64,000 nucleotides of DNA from Sphingomonas crocodyli (GCF_004005865.1 NZ_SACN01000003.1:62001-126000); one strand, 5' to 3'; shown: positions 35,371 to 44,317, counted from the first letter of the stretch. The notes: generated by a model from the sequence alone, not told the origin. Numbers and translations: made by a program.

Positions 35371-35613
35371 GGCTCGCATTCTCGCCGCGAAGGCAATCCC
35401 GCTTATCGTGCCGAACCGTAGCGTTTTGAAAGTGTGAGCTTTTGGCTCCACACGCTCTCAAATGGCTTTCGCCGGAAATGTAACCTGTCTAAATCGACGT
35501 TATAATGACCTGATCTGCAAGTGGGCGACTGTCTTGGTGGCCACCTGTTTGCAGCGCGAGGTCTGATCGCCTTGGGCTTCTGCGACAGGCGGACAAGATG
35601 ATCACAGTAGATC

Positions 35614-36003
35614 ATGGACTTGGGTGTGCCAGAAACTGAAATCTCGCTAAAGTCAGCTTTAGTTGTCGACGACGAGACGCTCATTCGGCAAATCATCTCC
35701 GCAGAGCTGCTCGCGCTCGGTTATCAAGTTTTCACGGCTGCTAGCGCGGACGAGGCAATCGTTCTTCTTTCAGAAGGATCGTCTTTTGATCTGCTGATAA
35801 CCGATGTGCGTATGCCTGGATCAATGGATGGCATAGAATTGTCTCGTAAGATGCGCGAGTGTTGTGTCGAACAGCAAATTATAATCATGTCGGGGTTCAC
35901 GGGATATGACGCAGTGAATTCTCAAGAGTTTCTACATTTTCTACAGAAGCCCTTCACAGCGAAGAGATTGAGGGAAGAAATATCTCGTCTTGTCCATGTT
36001 TAG
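35614..36003 (+). CDS. Single-domain response regulator (receiver only)
   Basis: The 129-residue CheY-like protein has the acidic pair in SALVVDDETLIRQII, the phospho-acceptor Asp in FDLLITDVRMPGSMDG near residue 61, the Ser switch in IIIMSGFTGYD near 85 and the Lys in FLQKPFTAKRL near 107. No output domain is attached, so it acts through partner binding or phosphotransfer. No histidine kinase is adjacent; the only kinase trace in the window is the decayed gene at 51149. It lies between two IS5 elements. Confidence 0.88.
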   Translation: MDLGVPETEISLKSALVVDDETLIRQIISAELLALGYQVFTAASADEAIVLLSEGSSFDLLITDVRMPGSMDGIELSRKMRECCVEQQIIIMSGFTGYDAVNSQEFLHFLQKPFTAKRLREEISRLVHV

Positions 36004-36062
36004 CTGAGTATGCCGGAAATATTCCGAGATCTGCGAGGGATTAAGATTCCATTTGGGAATAT

Positions 36063-36825
36063 TCAGGGATGGAAGGTCCTTTGCAGCATGAGGCTTTCGA
36101 GCGCGACGTGGATCATCGCCTCCGAGACATCGATCCGTTGCTCGTAATCGCGGACCAGGTGTTTCCATCGGGTCATCCAGCCGGAGGTGCGTTCGACCAG
36201 CCAACGCCTGGGCAGCACCTTGGAACCGGGATCCTTGTTGGTCCGGCGAACGATATCGAGAACGAGGTCGCTATAGGCGGCGGCATCATAAGGGGGGGCG
36301 ATCATAGGCGAGGTCGGCGAATAGGTGCCTGAGCCAGGGCCAACGCTTGCGGACCGCAGCGACGATCTGCTGGGCGCCGGCGCCGTCTGAGGCGTCGGCG
36401 GCGGTGAGATTGACCATCAGCGGCCTGCCGCACTCCTTTTTACCCGCGTCAAATCCATGCTTTTCTGCGGCGGGCGCACTGATCGACTGGCTATGCAAGA
36501 CGGCGGCGGTCGGACTGTGCTCGCGACCTTCACGCTCGCGGTCGATCATAAGCGTGACATCGTGGATGGTCTGCAACAGCAGCCGACGCATGAAGCGGCA
36601 AAACCACCAATATACCGTCTGCCAGGACGGAACGTCATTCGGCAGCATCCGCCAGCCACTGTCCATCCGTGCCAAATATCGAGATGCGTAGAGCGCATCG
36701 CGAAGATCGGTTCCGGGCTTGCGCCCGCGCTCCGATACTGCCAGCAGGAAAGGCTGAATGAACAGCCATTTCTCGTCCGTCAAACCGGTCGGGTCCACAT
36801 CCCGACCTTCAGGCAAGCTAAAGAA
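36063..36825 (-). mobile_element. IS5-family transposase, nearly complete but frameshifted at a C7 run
   Basis: From about 36825 the product reads VDPTGLTDEKWLFIQPFLLA, RYLARMDSGWRMLPNDVPSW, AAVLHSQSISAPAAEKHGFD and HLFADLAYDRPP. It then shifts frame at a run of seven G (36292-36298, C7 on the coding strand). The second part is PYDAAAYSDLVLDIVRRTNK, PRRWLVERTSGWMTRWKHLV, and RDYEQRIDVSEAMIHVALES to a stop at 36063. Removing one C joins the frames. The first catalytic Asp of the usual D-S-Q-S motif is His here. It is the best preserved IS in the window but probably inactive. Confidence 0.85.
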
Positions 36826-36956
36826 CGAAAATGAATGACGGGAGCGGGTTGAGCAAAGTGCATATCTCCAAAACACCGTTTTCCCGTACGCTGGTCACAA
36901 GAGAGAGCGTCGATTTTTTTAAGACTTTTCCTGTAATGGCTTCGCACTATCGTTGT

Positions 36957-38060
36957 TCAGCGTCGTATGACGCTAGATAGACGTGCTGTGAGTGGTTTCT
37001 CGAGATAATAATGAATGAATATTGATATAATAGCAGAAATAATGATGACCATAATCACGGGCAATATCTGATTAAAGCTCGAAATCTTAATGCTGCGCTT
37101 TAGAATTGCCGCATAAGCAGTCATTATAAATGGATGGGTCAAATATAATGCATATGAAGCAGAGCCTAATATGACGCCAAATCGAGAAATGCCAGAACGA
37201 GCCTCTGCAAAGCTTATCGAGTACGCTACCAGCAGTACTGATGGGATGCCCCATGCTGCTACCCGCTGAACATCCGGCAGGCCCGATGTTGTTCCATGTG
37301 GGACAAAGACAGGAGCTGCGACGATAGCAATAATTGACGAAGCTGCTACCCAGATGGGTATCTGGACCTCATTTACGATTGCATATCGACCCAGCCAAAG
37401 TCCCATGCAAAATTCGAGTGTGATGGGCTTGTTCAAAAATCTCTGCAATGTGCTATCTGGCATTAGAAAGCTAAAAAGATAAAGAATAAAAATTGCGATT
37501 GTGCAGCGGGTTGCCATTTGTAAAGACGAAGGCTTGGATATAAGCATAATCGCAAAAATGACATAAAAATACATCTCATATATAAGCGTCCATGACACAC
37601 CAATTATGAGATTTTTACTCGGGACTAATAAAAGTGGATTAAGCAGTCCGCCAATTACGAGACTTTTGAATAGACCAAAAGAGTGGGCGAGCAGGACGAG
37701 GGCGCAGCAGATCCAGTATAGTGGATAAATCCGGATTGAACGCTTTAGCAGAAAAATTGTGGGTTTAGTGATCTTTGTCGGATCGGAAAACGTAGTCAGC
37801 ATCATGATAAAACCGCTGATTACGAAGAATATATCCACGCCCGCGGCGCCGCTGGTGGCAAGCCAATCTGGACTGAATGTGCCCGCTGCACCCCGTGACT
37901 CTTCCAATGCATGATGCGCGACGACAATGATCGCTGCGAACGCTCGGAGAATCTGCAAGCCTGCGATTTCCCGCAAGCCCTTCTTATCGGGTGGCGTCAC
38001 GTTTGCGCCGGATGAGCTTGGACGTTGAGCCCGAGGCTGCTCGAAGAGATCGCTCACCAT
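36957..38060 (-). CDS. OafA/YrhL-type membrane acyltransferase (third copy)
   Basis: The product is about 367 residues with some ten helices: GLQILRAFAAIIVVAHHALE, AAGVDIFFVISGFIMMLTTF, RSIRIYPLYWICCALVLLA, GVSWTLIYEMYFYVIFAIML and SASYALYLTHPFIMT, ending with HYYLEKPLTARL. It is related to the gene at 33547 (same IFFVISG-x-IMMLTT block). The start is unsure: ATG 38060 or TTG 38081. The DNA is A/T rich compared with the window average. It would O-acylate surface polysaccharide. It borders the IS5 element at 36063. Confidence 0.88.
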   Translation of the reverse strand: MVSDLFEQPRAQRPSSSGANVTPPDKKGLREIAGLQILRAFAAIIVVAHHALEESRGAAGTFSPDWLATSGAAGVDIFFVISGFIMMLTTFSDPTKITKPTIFLLKRSIRIYPLYWICCALVLLAHSFGLFKSLVIGGLLNPLLLVPSKNLIIGVSWTLIYEMYFYVIFAIMLISKPSSLQMATRCTIAIFILYLFSFLMPDSTLQRFLNKPITLEFCMGLWLGRYAIVNEVQIPIWVAASSIIAIVAAPVFVPHGTTSGLPDVQRVAAWGIPSVLLVAYSISFAEARSGISRFGVILGSASYALYLTHPFIMTAYAAILKRSIKISSFNQILPVIMVIIISAIISIFIHYYLEKPLTARLSSVIRR

Positions 38061-38425
38061 TCCCCCATAAAAAAGCTTCAAACCACGATATCACAGAAGC
38101 GTGGGCAGCAAATGCGATTTGCTCGCTGGAGTGGCGCGCAGATCAAATGTTGGTGCCAAAGTCGGACCCCATGATCGTCGCTTAGCCTGGATGGCGCTGC
38201 AAGCAACTTTATTTCAGTGAGAAAAGGGGAGGCGGTTACTCGATGGTGTGCAGATGCAGGTAGAGGCCGCACGCTGAGGAAACTCCACGCGGTAGCGCGT
38301 CCCGTGCATGATCGAAGGCGGGCGAGAAGCGTTGTTCGACACAGTCTGCGAATGCAGTATCATCTCTGGCAGATCAGATTGAGAGCCAATGCGGTAGCGC
38401 GCGAATATCGTTTCGCCGAAACGTT
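38061..38425. other. Intergenic stretch, no supported gene
   Basis: These 365 bases separate two minus-strand genes. A short plus-strand frame and a minus-strand frame overlap without recognisable features. Promoter of the acyltransferase expected at the low-coordinate end. Confidence 0.5.
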
Positions 38426-39016
38426 CTAGTCAGAGCTTAGAATCGGCGTATTCAAGGCTTTTACATTCCCACGACGCATTGTCATTCCGATGGCGACGAA
38501 GCCCATTAGCAGCATCGCCCATGTCGATAATTCTGGCACGGCATTGGGTGTAGTAAGCGCCAAGCTCGGTGACGTAACCGAAGGATCCTGGCGCTTGGGG
38601 GGCGAGATAAAGTTCGGTGTTGAGGACGCGACCCACATCGCAGGAAAGATCGATCCTGGATGTAGCGGCGCCCCAATCGCACCTAAGGGCGGCTCGCCGC
38701 CTCCCGGGATCTCGATGTTGCCGAGTTCCCAAATGCCTCGCCTGAGGTCGTCGAAGTTGGTCATGTCCGATCTATCGAGTAGGACCTCCACCGGCCCAGT
38801 CTTGGATTTGCCGGTCAGGCCTGCCTGTACAATGGCCGCAGATTTGCGTGGCCTTTCGGCTGCAATGTGGCGGTGGGGAAGCGCGGACATCATGAGCGTC
38901 CGGTAAGCCGGATCACGAAGCACTGGTGATCCGGACAGCGAAGATGCGGAGTAGCCGTGAATCGAGAAACCCACTAACAACGCAGCTGAGCAAAATCGTA
39001 ATTTACGCACACGCAA
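38426..39016 (-). CDS. PEP-CTERM sorting domain protein
   Basis: The 196-residue protein has an N-terminal signal peptide (FCSAALLVGFSIHGYSASS), a Pro/Gly-rich body of about 130 residues (NIEIPGGGEPPLGAIGAPLH) and the sorting tail AVPELSTWAMLLMGFVAIGM followed by TMRRGN. Presumed substrate of the exosortase at 19566. The middle part resembles no family I know and is of low complexity, so the protein may be a matrix component. Codon use is like the GC-rich average, unlike the acyltransferase next to it. Confidence 0.85.
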   Translation of the reverse strand: MRVRKLRFCSAALLVGFSIHGYSASSLSGSPVLRDPAYRTLMMSALPHRHIAAERPRKSAAIVQAGLTGKSKTGPVEVLLDRSDMTNFDDLRRGIWELGNIEIPGGGEPPLGAIGAPLHPGSIFPAMWVASSTPNFISPPKRQDPSVTSPSLALTTPNAVPELSTWAMLLMGFVAIGMTMRRGNVKALNTPILSSD

Positions 39017-39277
39017 TACCCACTCTCAATGGGTAATATCTACTCAATTATGGGAATAACTACACCAAATTTAATTCGGACCTATTTGAAATTATAGCAG
39101 CCAGTTACTTGGTTAATGCGAAAAAGTTTCTCGATATGATACGATGCCACTGAATCGCTTCGATCAACAAAACGCCCAGTCGCACAGAGCGACGTCAATG
39201 CACATGGTGCGTATCTCGCGCATTCCGATGGCGAATATATTCGTGATCGCCGGACTCGCGCCTGCTATCGACGCACG

Positions 39278-40219
39278 ATGCGGTCCGATCTCGACCATCT
39301 ACCGGCTGACAAGCAGCGAGAGCTATCGAAGGTGGTGCAAATCCTCTTCGAGGAGTTTGACGACGCGTTGGCTATGGCTCAAGGTACCTGGAAGCGACGA
39401 GGGCGCATCCAGAAGGTCATTCTGTATGGAAGCTATGCCCGTGGCGAGTGGGTCGACGAGCCTTACACCGCGAAGGGCTATCAATCGGATTTCGATCTCC
39501 TCGTTATTGTAAGCGACAAGCGTCTGACCGATCGTGCAGCCTATTGGTCCAATCTCGATGCGCGCCTCATCCGCGAACAGACCATAACTCATGCGTTACG
39601 CACGCCTGTGAACATCATCTTTCACACATTACAGGAGGTAAACGACGGGCTCGCGCACGGTCGTTTTTTCTTCATGGACGTGGCACGTGACGGTATCGCC
39701 GTCTACCAATCGAGCGACAGCGACTTACATGAACCGAAACCGAAAACGCCTAATCAAATACTGACGACCGCTCAGGAATACTTTGATGAATGGTTCTCCG
39801 CATCCATGCGCAGATACGAATTTGCAAGATTTGGAATTGAGAAGGGCCACACGAAGGAAACAGCGTTTGAATTACACCAGACGGTTGAGAGCCTCTATCA
39901 TACCCTTCTTCTGGTGCGCACCTTCTACACCCCTCATGTCCATAATCTGGGCTTCCTGCGGACCCAGGCAGAACGTATCGACCGCCGGTTGGTAGATATC
40001 TGGCCGACAGCCCATCGCCGCGAGCGCGCGATGTTTGAGAAGCTCAAGGAGGCGTACGTGAAGGCGCGCTACTCACGCCACTATAAAATCAGCGAGGAGG
40101 AGCTGCGCTGGCTTGGCGGACGTGTGGAGGAACTCGGCCGGGTCGTTCATGAGCTTTGCGTAGAGCGCCTCGCGGAGCTCCGGGCGGCGGTCGAAAACAC
40201 ACGCTCGTCCACCGACTGA
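39278..40219 (+). CDS. MNT-HEPN fusion: minimal nucleotidyltransferase with C-terminal HEPN domain
   Basis: The 313-residue protein carries an N-terminal nucleotidyltransferase core: VILYGSYARGEW near residue 50 (GSxxRG) and SDFDLLVIV near 70 (the D-x-D metal pair). A linker follows, then a C-terminal helical HEPN-like domain (YFDEWFSASMRRYEFARFGI; KETAFELHQTVESLYHTLLL). An R-x4-6-H RNase motif is not obvious. Separate MntA-HepT pairs are toxin-antitoxin systems in which MntA AMPylates the toxin; in fused forms such as this the role is less clear. It is not in an operon. The start ATG 39278 has no strong ribosome site. Confidence 0.82.
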   Translation: MRSDLDHLPADKQRELSKVVQILFEEFDDALAMAQGTWKRRGRIQKVILYGSYARGEWVDEPYTAKGYQSDFDLLVIVSDKRLTDRAAYWSNLDARLIREQTITHALRTPVNIIFHTLQEVNDGLAHGRFFFMDVARDGIAVYQSSDSDLHEPKPKTPNQILTTAQEYFDEWFSASMRRYEFARFGIEKGHTKETAFELHQTVESLYHTLLLVRTFYTPHVHNLGFLRTQAERIDRRLVDIWPTAHRRERAMFEKLKEAYVKARYSRHYKISEEELRWLGGRVEELGRVVHELCVERLAELRAAVENTRSSTD

Positions 40220-40354
40220 CCAGAGCAGGTGCTCACCGAGACAATCCGCTATGCTGCGGTGCGAGACCCCTTATGCCCTCGACGTATCACATCAAATCGC
40301 GCAAACGTTTACTCATGACTATTCGCGAGATTTCTGGTCTACGATAGGGATCCT

Positions 40355-40549
40355 ATGACGATCGACCTACAGACCATCATACATAGCGTGATCGCCCGAG
40401 CGCCCCAATGGGTGCGCCAGGATCTGCTGGCCAAAGAGGCGGGTGTTCGAGAGCGAGCCGAAGAGGCTCTCGCTGCCATGATCGCAAGCGCGATTGCCAA
40501 GGCGCAGTCGCCGTCCGCGGCGCCTGGCGAAGGCACGAGCAACGGGTGA
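40355..40549 (+). CDS. Small hypothetical protein (DUF6771-like)
   Basis: The 64-residue helical protein follows an AGGG ribosome site five bases before ATG: IIHSVIARAPQWVRQDLLA, then RERAEEALAAMIASAIAKAQ. The pattern of a short helix, A-P-x-W-x-R-x-D-L and a second Ala-rich helix fits the small sphingomonad family DUF6771, as far as I remember it. Cytoplasmic, function unknown. A 25-residue membrane peptide gene follows. Confidence 0.55.
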   Translation: MTIDLQTIIHSVIARAPQWVRQDLLAKEAGVRERAEEALAAMIASAIAKAQSPSAAPGEGTSNG

Positions 40550-40612
40550 TGTTGGGTTTACATCAACTCCAGAATAGCCGGTGATCATCGCGCTAGCAGC
40601 AAAAGGATGGTC

Positions 40613-40690
40613 ATGGGCCGCCTGATAGGTCTTATCATTCTTGCCATTGTCGCAGGGGCGCTGACATTACTCTTCGATTGGCCCTCCTGA
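40613..40690 (+). CDS. Very small membrane peptide (25 residues)
   Basis: After AAAAGGATGGTC an ATG (40613) opens MGRLIGLIILAIVAGALTLL then FDWPS and TGA. It is a single hydrophobic helix with a basic N-terminal residue, typical of small membrane proteins that are often overlooked. An alternative ATG lies six bases earlier. No homologue known to me. Confidence 0.4.
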   Translation: MGRLIGLIILAIVAGALTLLFDWPS

Positions 40691-40933
40691 GCCCAATCGC
40701 GAGGCCCGGCGATCACGCTGTACCTATGGCTACGTTGGTGCCTCGATAAGCAGTGCTGAGAAGGGCGAATGCCTAACCATTCCGTTCTTGGACGGCCGAA
40801 GAAGCCGAGGTCGATTTGCTGCTCTCACCTGTCGAGGTCGAGCGACCAACGCCCTTAGAGACCTGCAAACTCCCACCCCCCCCCTGACGCGCGATGAACA
40901 TCAACCTCGTGCGCTTCGTCCTGCCTCGCTAGT

Positions 40934-41323
40934 TTAGATCGTACGTGCCGCCAGCGCCATTTTGGCCGCATCAGCCAGAAAACGAGACCGGTTCTCGCTC
41001 ACCCGGTCGATCTGTCGGATGAGGCTCTCTTCCAAGAAGAGGTCGACGCGCAAGATGCGGCCAGGCTGTAAGGCGCGCACCAGAAGCCGCGCAACTTCAT
41101 CGATGCTTCTGTCACGCTCGATTTCATCGAGCGCGGATGGTTCGGGGAGAATGTCGCCATGCTCGGCAAGTGTCGCCAGGTGGCCAATCACGGCATTTTC
41201 GGCTGCCAGCGCCGCCTCGTGCAGTGTTGAGCCTGCCGACGTGCACCCGGGCAGATCGGGGAAAAAAACGCTGAATCCAAGACCGGCTCGTTCAATGATG
41301 GCAGGGTAGAAGACGACAGCCAT
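40934..41323 (-). CDS. hicB: HicB-type antitoxin with C-terminal ribbon-helix-helix
   Basis: The 129-residue product has the partial RNase H-like HicB fold: FYPAIIERAGLGFSVFFPDL with PGCTSAGSTLHEAALAAENA, where the F-P-D-L-P-G-C-x-S/T-x-G motif is diagnostic. It ends with RVDLFLEESLIRQIDRVSEN then RSRFLADAAKMAL, a ribbon-helix-helix DNA-binding part that represses the operon. The frame is open to 41374, but ATG 41323 precedes the conserved core. hicA lies immediately upstream on the same strand, ending 29 bases before, so this is a standard hicAB pair. Confidence 0.9.
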   Translation of the reverse strand: MAVVFYPAIIERAGLGFSVFFPDLPGCTSAGSTLHEAALAAENAVIGHLATLAEHGDILPEPSALDEIERDRSIDEVARLLVRALQPGRILRVDLFLEESLIRQIDRVSENRSRFLADAAKMALAARTI

Positions 41324-41352
41324 ACGTTGTGCGCGCTCCCCTCGAGACAGTC

Positions 41353-41541
41353 CTAACAGTGCGATGCCGAACAAAGTCGTTGAACACTTGCGACGAGGCC
41401 GGGGCCTACCTCATTGTGCAATGGCGGAAGAGTGACCGTTCCAGCCTTGTCAGGGTGCCGAAAGTGCTTGTGACCAGCTGTCTGCCGGACTTGGTACCAT
41501 CCACCTTGCGCCAAAATGCCGATGATCTCGCTGCTTCGCAT
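41353..41541 (-). CDS. hicA: HicA-type mRNA interferase toxin
   Basis: The 62-residue protein is of the usual HicA size: RSSEIIGILAQGGWYQVRQT then AGHKHFRHPDKAGTVTLP, with the catalytic-type His in G-H-K-H-F-R-H-P. ATG 41541 lies seven bases after AGGG. The segment after TLP (PLHNEVGPGLVASVQRL) is slightly unusual, as most members have H-P-x-K/R-x-E/D at this point, so activity may be altered. It would cleave mRNA on the ribosome independently until bound by HicB. Confidence 0.85.
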   Translation of the reverse strand: MRSSEIIGILAQGGWYQVRQTAGHKHFRHPDKAGTVTLPPLHNEVGPGLVASVQRLCSASHC

Positions 41542-42038
41542 CACGATGCCCTCGCTGTTAACCTTTCAACGCACATGTCGAGCCGTTGGGCAAGTCGAAT
41601 GAAAAACGACCGACAATTTTCCCTAAGTTTGAGCCGGGTTGTGGCCAAAAGCTCGGCAGAATGTCATTCTTGTGGACGCGGGCGGCTAAGACAATCGATG
41701 AGACGCCGAACTAGCCTCGCAGCCGCGGTATTGCCGACTTAAAAATCTCTGCGGGCGTAAAATGTTGTGAGGACTCGCCACCTGATGAGGTCAATCGAGC
41801 GATCGATAAATAATATGCGCCTGCGGCTGGGATGCCATGCTGAAAACTAATGGCCTCGTTCACGCGACTCGCAGTGACACGGTGCGAGCAGGGATAGAAT
41901 CGATTGCGTCTCAAAATTGGACGCAGACTATAAGCTGTTGTCGTACGGTGGAATTGTCTCTCGTCACCATTCATAAATAAAACTGAAATGGCAGCAATTT
42001 GTGTGTAGTATAGAGGCCGGGATTGTGGGGAGGAAAGT
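41542..42038. other. Divergent intergenic region between hicAB and a PEP-CTERM gene
   Basis: This region of nearly 500 bases should carry the hicAB promoter/operator and the promoter of the gene at 42039 (which has a strong GGGGAGGA ribosome site). Overlapping minus- and plus-strand frames look spurious. The last 150 bases are A/T richer. No clear palindromic operator was picked out. Confidence 0.5.
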
Positions 42039-42719
42039 ATGCGTAGTGTAGGGGTTGCTTTTGCAGCGCTGCTGGCGACGGGGGCAATGCCGGCGAATGC
42101 CGTGTCGACAATCAGCGGGTCGTCTGTATTTTTGGACGCCAGCGATCCTCTCGCTTTCAACGTAGATTTCGCGGCGCAAGGCGCTAACTCGAGCGGCGCC
42201 ACTGGCCAGGCCACATTTAACTTTCTCGGCGCTAGCAGTGGAAACACCGTTTATAGCTTTAGCTATAATATCGCCAACACCTCGACCGGTCTGAGTTCGA
42301 ACTCGCGACTGGGGGCCTTTGGCTTGAATGTCAGCGTTGACAATCCAACACTCAGTGCGACCGGCACGCCTTTCTCTGCGATGACCAACGGGGGGAACTT
42401 CAATGGTCTTGGCGTTCGCGACCTCTGCTTCTACGCCGGGCCAAATTGCAATGGCGGCGGAAATGCCGGCATCAACGTCGCCACAGGTGAGGTCAACGGA
42501 ACCTTCACGCTGACCTTTACCTCTGCGACATCATCATTGAGCCTTACCGATTTCGTCGCCCGCTGGCAGGCCGCACAGAATAATGGGTCGACATCCGGTT
42601 TGGGCACGCCAAATGCCATCCCCGAAGCGTCGACATGGGCGATGCTGCTCATCGGATTTGCTGGCATCGGCCTAACTGCGCGCCCCCGCCGAGCACGTGA
42701 AAAGCTCGCGATCGCCTGA
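42039..42719 (+). CDS. Cistern-family PEP-CTERM protein
   Basis: The 226-residue protein has a signal peptide (VAFAALLATGAMPANA, cleavage near NAVS) and a beta-rich body with two cysteines in DLCFYAGPNCNGGGNAG. The closing strand is SLSLTDFVARWQAAQNNGST followed by SGLGTPN. The C-xx-x-A/G-x-N-C-x-G-G pattern with the later R-W/Y-Q matches the cistern family of PEP-CTERM proteins. The sorting tail is IPEASTWAMLLIGFAGIGLT with a basic end. Ribosome site GGGGAGGA precedes ATG 42039. Likely exosortase substrate, exported to the surface or matrix; no enzymatic motif. Confidence 0.92.
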   Translation: MRSVGVAFAALLATGAMPANAVSTISGSSVFLDASDPLAFNVDFAAQGANSSGATGQATFNFLGASSGNTVYSFSYNIANTSTGLSSNSRLGAFGLNVSVDNPTLSATGTPFSAMTNGGNFNGLGVRDLCFYAGPNCNGGGNAGINVATGEVNGTFTLTFTSATSSLSLTDFVARWQAAQNNGSTSGLGTPNAIPEASTWAMLLIGFAGIGLTARPRRAREKLAIA

Positions 42720-42942
42720 AACACCGGTCTCCATAGGCTTCCCGAGCGGACTTACGGGGGATTGGGTAATGGCGAGTCCGTCGACCAGACGGCAATTCTG
42801 GTTTGATTTGCTTACTCGCGACCGCCCAACGGATCGGTAACGCGATGCCCGGCAGTGAAGAGAGGGGCTGCCGGGCAAAAATACATCGCGAGTTTCCTGC
42901 CTGAAGCGAGTGCAGCCGCGCATGGACCGTGCTCTGCCGCTC

Positions 42943-43377
42943 TTACTCGGACCCGTCCGGATCAGTACGAACGCCGGCCACTGGTCGCTTCCCTAGCTTT
43001 TTCCCAAGCTCATATTTTGCGGCAAGTCGCCGTCGCTCCACGACATAATTGGGAGCGATCATCGGATAATCCGAAGGAAGGTGCCACTTCGATCGATAAT
43101 CTTCAGGTGACATCTTGTGGTAACTGGCAAGATGGCGCTTGAGCAGCTTTTGCTTGGATCCACATTCCAGGCAGGTGAGTATATCCGGCTTGACGGAGGC
43201 ACGTATCGATATGGCGGGTGTGGGGGCTTTCTGATCTGAAGCGGGTCGCGACAGTCGGGTCACCACTTCGTGGATCGCGAGCAGAAGCGGTGGCACCTCC
43301 CGCATTGCAACCCGGGTTTTCAAAAAATGAGCTGCGACGATATCTGCCGTTATGTTCGCGAGTTTGCGATTGTCCAT
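42943..43377 (-). CDS. MucR/Ros-family zinc-finger transcriptional regulator (first)
   Basis: The 144-residue protein opens with NITADIVAAHFLKTRVAMRE and has the zinc finger LTCLECGSKQKLLKRHLASY with the second His following. The MucR core is MSPEDYRSKWHLPSDYPMIA then PNYVVERRRLAAKYELGKKL. MucR/Ros proteins bind A/T-rich DNA and control EPS, motility and surface genes. The frame is open to 43503, but ATG 43377 starts at the conserved N-terminus. A second member lies at 44782, about half identical by eye in the finger and core. Probably regulates EPS or PEP-CTERM genes; targets not shown. Confidence 0.93.
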   Translation of the reverse strand: MDNRKLANITADIVAAHFLKTRVAMREVPPLLLAIHEVVTRLSRPASDQKAPTPAISIRASVKPDILTCLECGSKQKLLKRHLASYHKMSPEDYRSKWHLPSDYPMIAPNYVVERRRLAAKYELGKKLGKRPVAGVRTDPDGSE

Positions 43378-43465
43378 GACGGCCCCATTCTCGTTCGTCG
43401 TGTCAGAGGCCGTATATAATCCCGCTTTCGGCATGCGGGCTACAGGCTGTGGCGCTGGATTGGGA

Positions 43466-43699
43466 TCATCCCCGCGAGGTCGGGCCCGATGCTTGATCCG
43501 CATTAATCCGGCTGGGCAGCGTGATGGCGCTGATCACCACGAGGGCTCCTGCGGTCAGCGCCCAAAGCTCGGATACAGGCGACATTAGTGGTGCAACGGT
43601 TGCTCCCACGGCGCTGGCAAATTTTATGATGCCCAGCCAGGCAGCGCCAGCCAGTGCGAGCATGATGAGACGCGCCCCAGATTTTCCGATCGACACCAT
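43466..43699 (-). CDS. Small two-helix membrane protein, unknown
   Basis: The 77-residue product has two membrane helices, RLIMLALAGAAWLGIIKFAS and WALTAGALVVISAITL, connected by a short loop VGATVAPLMSPVSE. A strong GGGAGG precedes ATG 43699 by only two bases, or the adjacent GTG by five, so the first codon may be the GTG. The longer frame to 43750 is less likely. It is upstream of mucR on the same strand with 88 bases between, so it may be co-transcribed. Family not known. Confidence 0.5.
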   Translation of the reverse strand: MVSIGKSGARLIMLALAGAAWLGIIKFASAVGATVAPLMSPVSELWALTAGALVVISAITLPSRINADQASGPTSRG

Positions 43700-44017
43700 A
43701 ACCTCCCAACTCTTCAGTAGAGCGGCTTCACCATGCGCAAACACGCGCAAAGCGCATAGTCAATGATTGTTAACTGGGACGCATGGGCCCTCGCCTCGCG
43801 CCGATGGCTGCGACGAAAGTCTAACAGGACTGAGCAGAGCGAAGTCGCGTATCTCAGGCGCTACCCGATCGGCGCCCAGCGCGTCAAAAAATCGGATCGT
43901 TCAACGAGATGGCAGTCAGTTGCTCGGTGCGCGGCGAGGCGAACGAGAAGACGGTGCAAGGAAATCAGTTAGAAGGCCACGATTGATCCGGTACCGCTGG
44001 CCTGCGGCAATGATATA

Positions 44018-44317
44018 TTACCAGGCAGTTGGGCTTTGCCGGCTGGTCAGCAGCGCTCGGGCCTGCCGCTGTGCTTCGGCGATCTCGCGCGCTGTCATAT
44101 TCTGAGACACCTCAGCACGGCACTCTCCTGCCCGCCTGTCGCCCTTCACCGCGGCGATGTTGAACCACTTGTGGGCTTCGATGAGGTCCAGACCATAACC
44201 ATCGGTCCCTGCCGAATAGCATATTCCCAGATCGAAACAGGCATCGGTGTTTCCGCTAACCGCGTCGCGGAGCCGGCTGTCTGCGAGAAATTGCTGCGTA
44301 CTGATGCTGTGGCCCAT
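44018..44317 (-). CDS. Sel1-like repeat protein (single repeat)
   Basis: The 99-residue protein contains one recognisable Sel1/TPR-like unit: CFDLGICYSAGTDGYGLDLI then EAHKWFNIAAVKGDRRAGEC, followed by the helix MTAREIAEAQRQARALL. The A-H-K-W-F-N-I-A-A block is typical. Cytoplasmic, presumably a protein-protein adaptor. Similar one-repeat proteins are common in sphingomonads. Isolated gene between two MucR regulators. Confidence 0.75.
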   Translation of the reverse strand: MGHSISTQQFLADSRLRDAVSGNTDACFDLGICYSAGTDGYGLDLIEAHKWFNIAAVKGDRRAGECRAEVSQNMTAREIAEAQRQARALLTSRQSPTAW

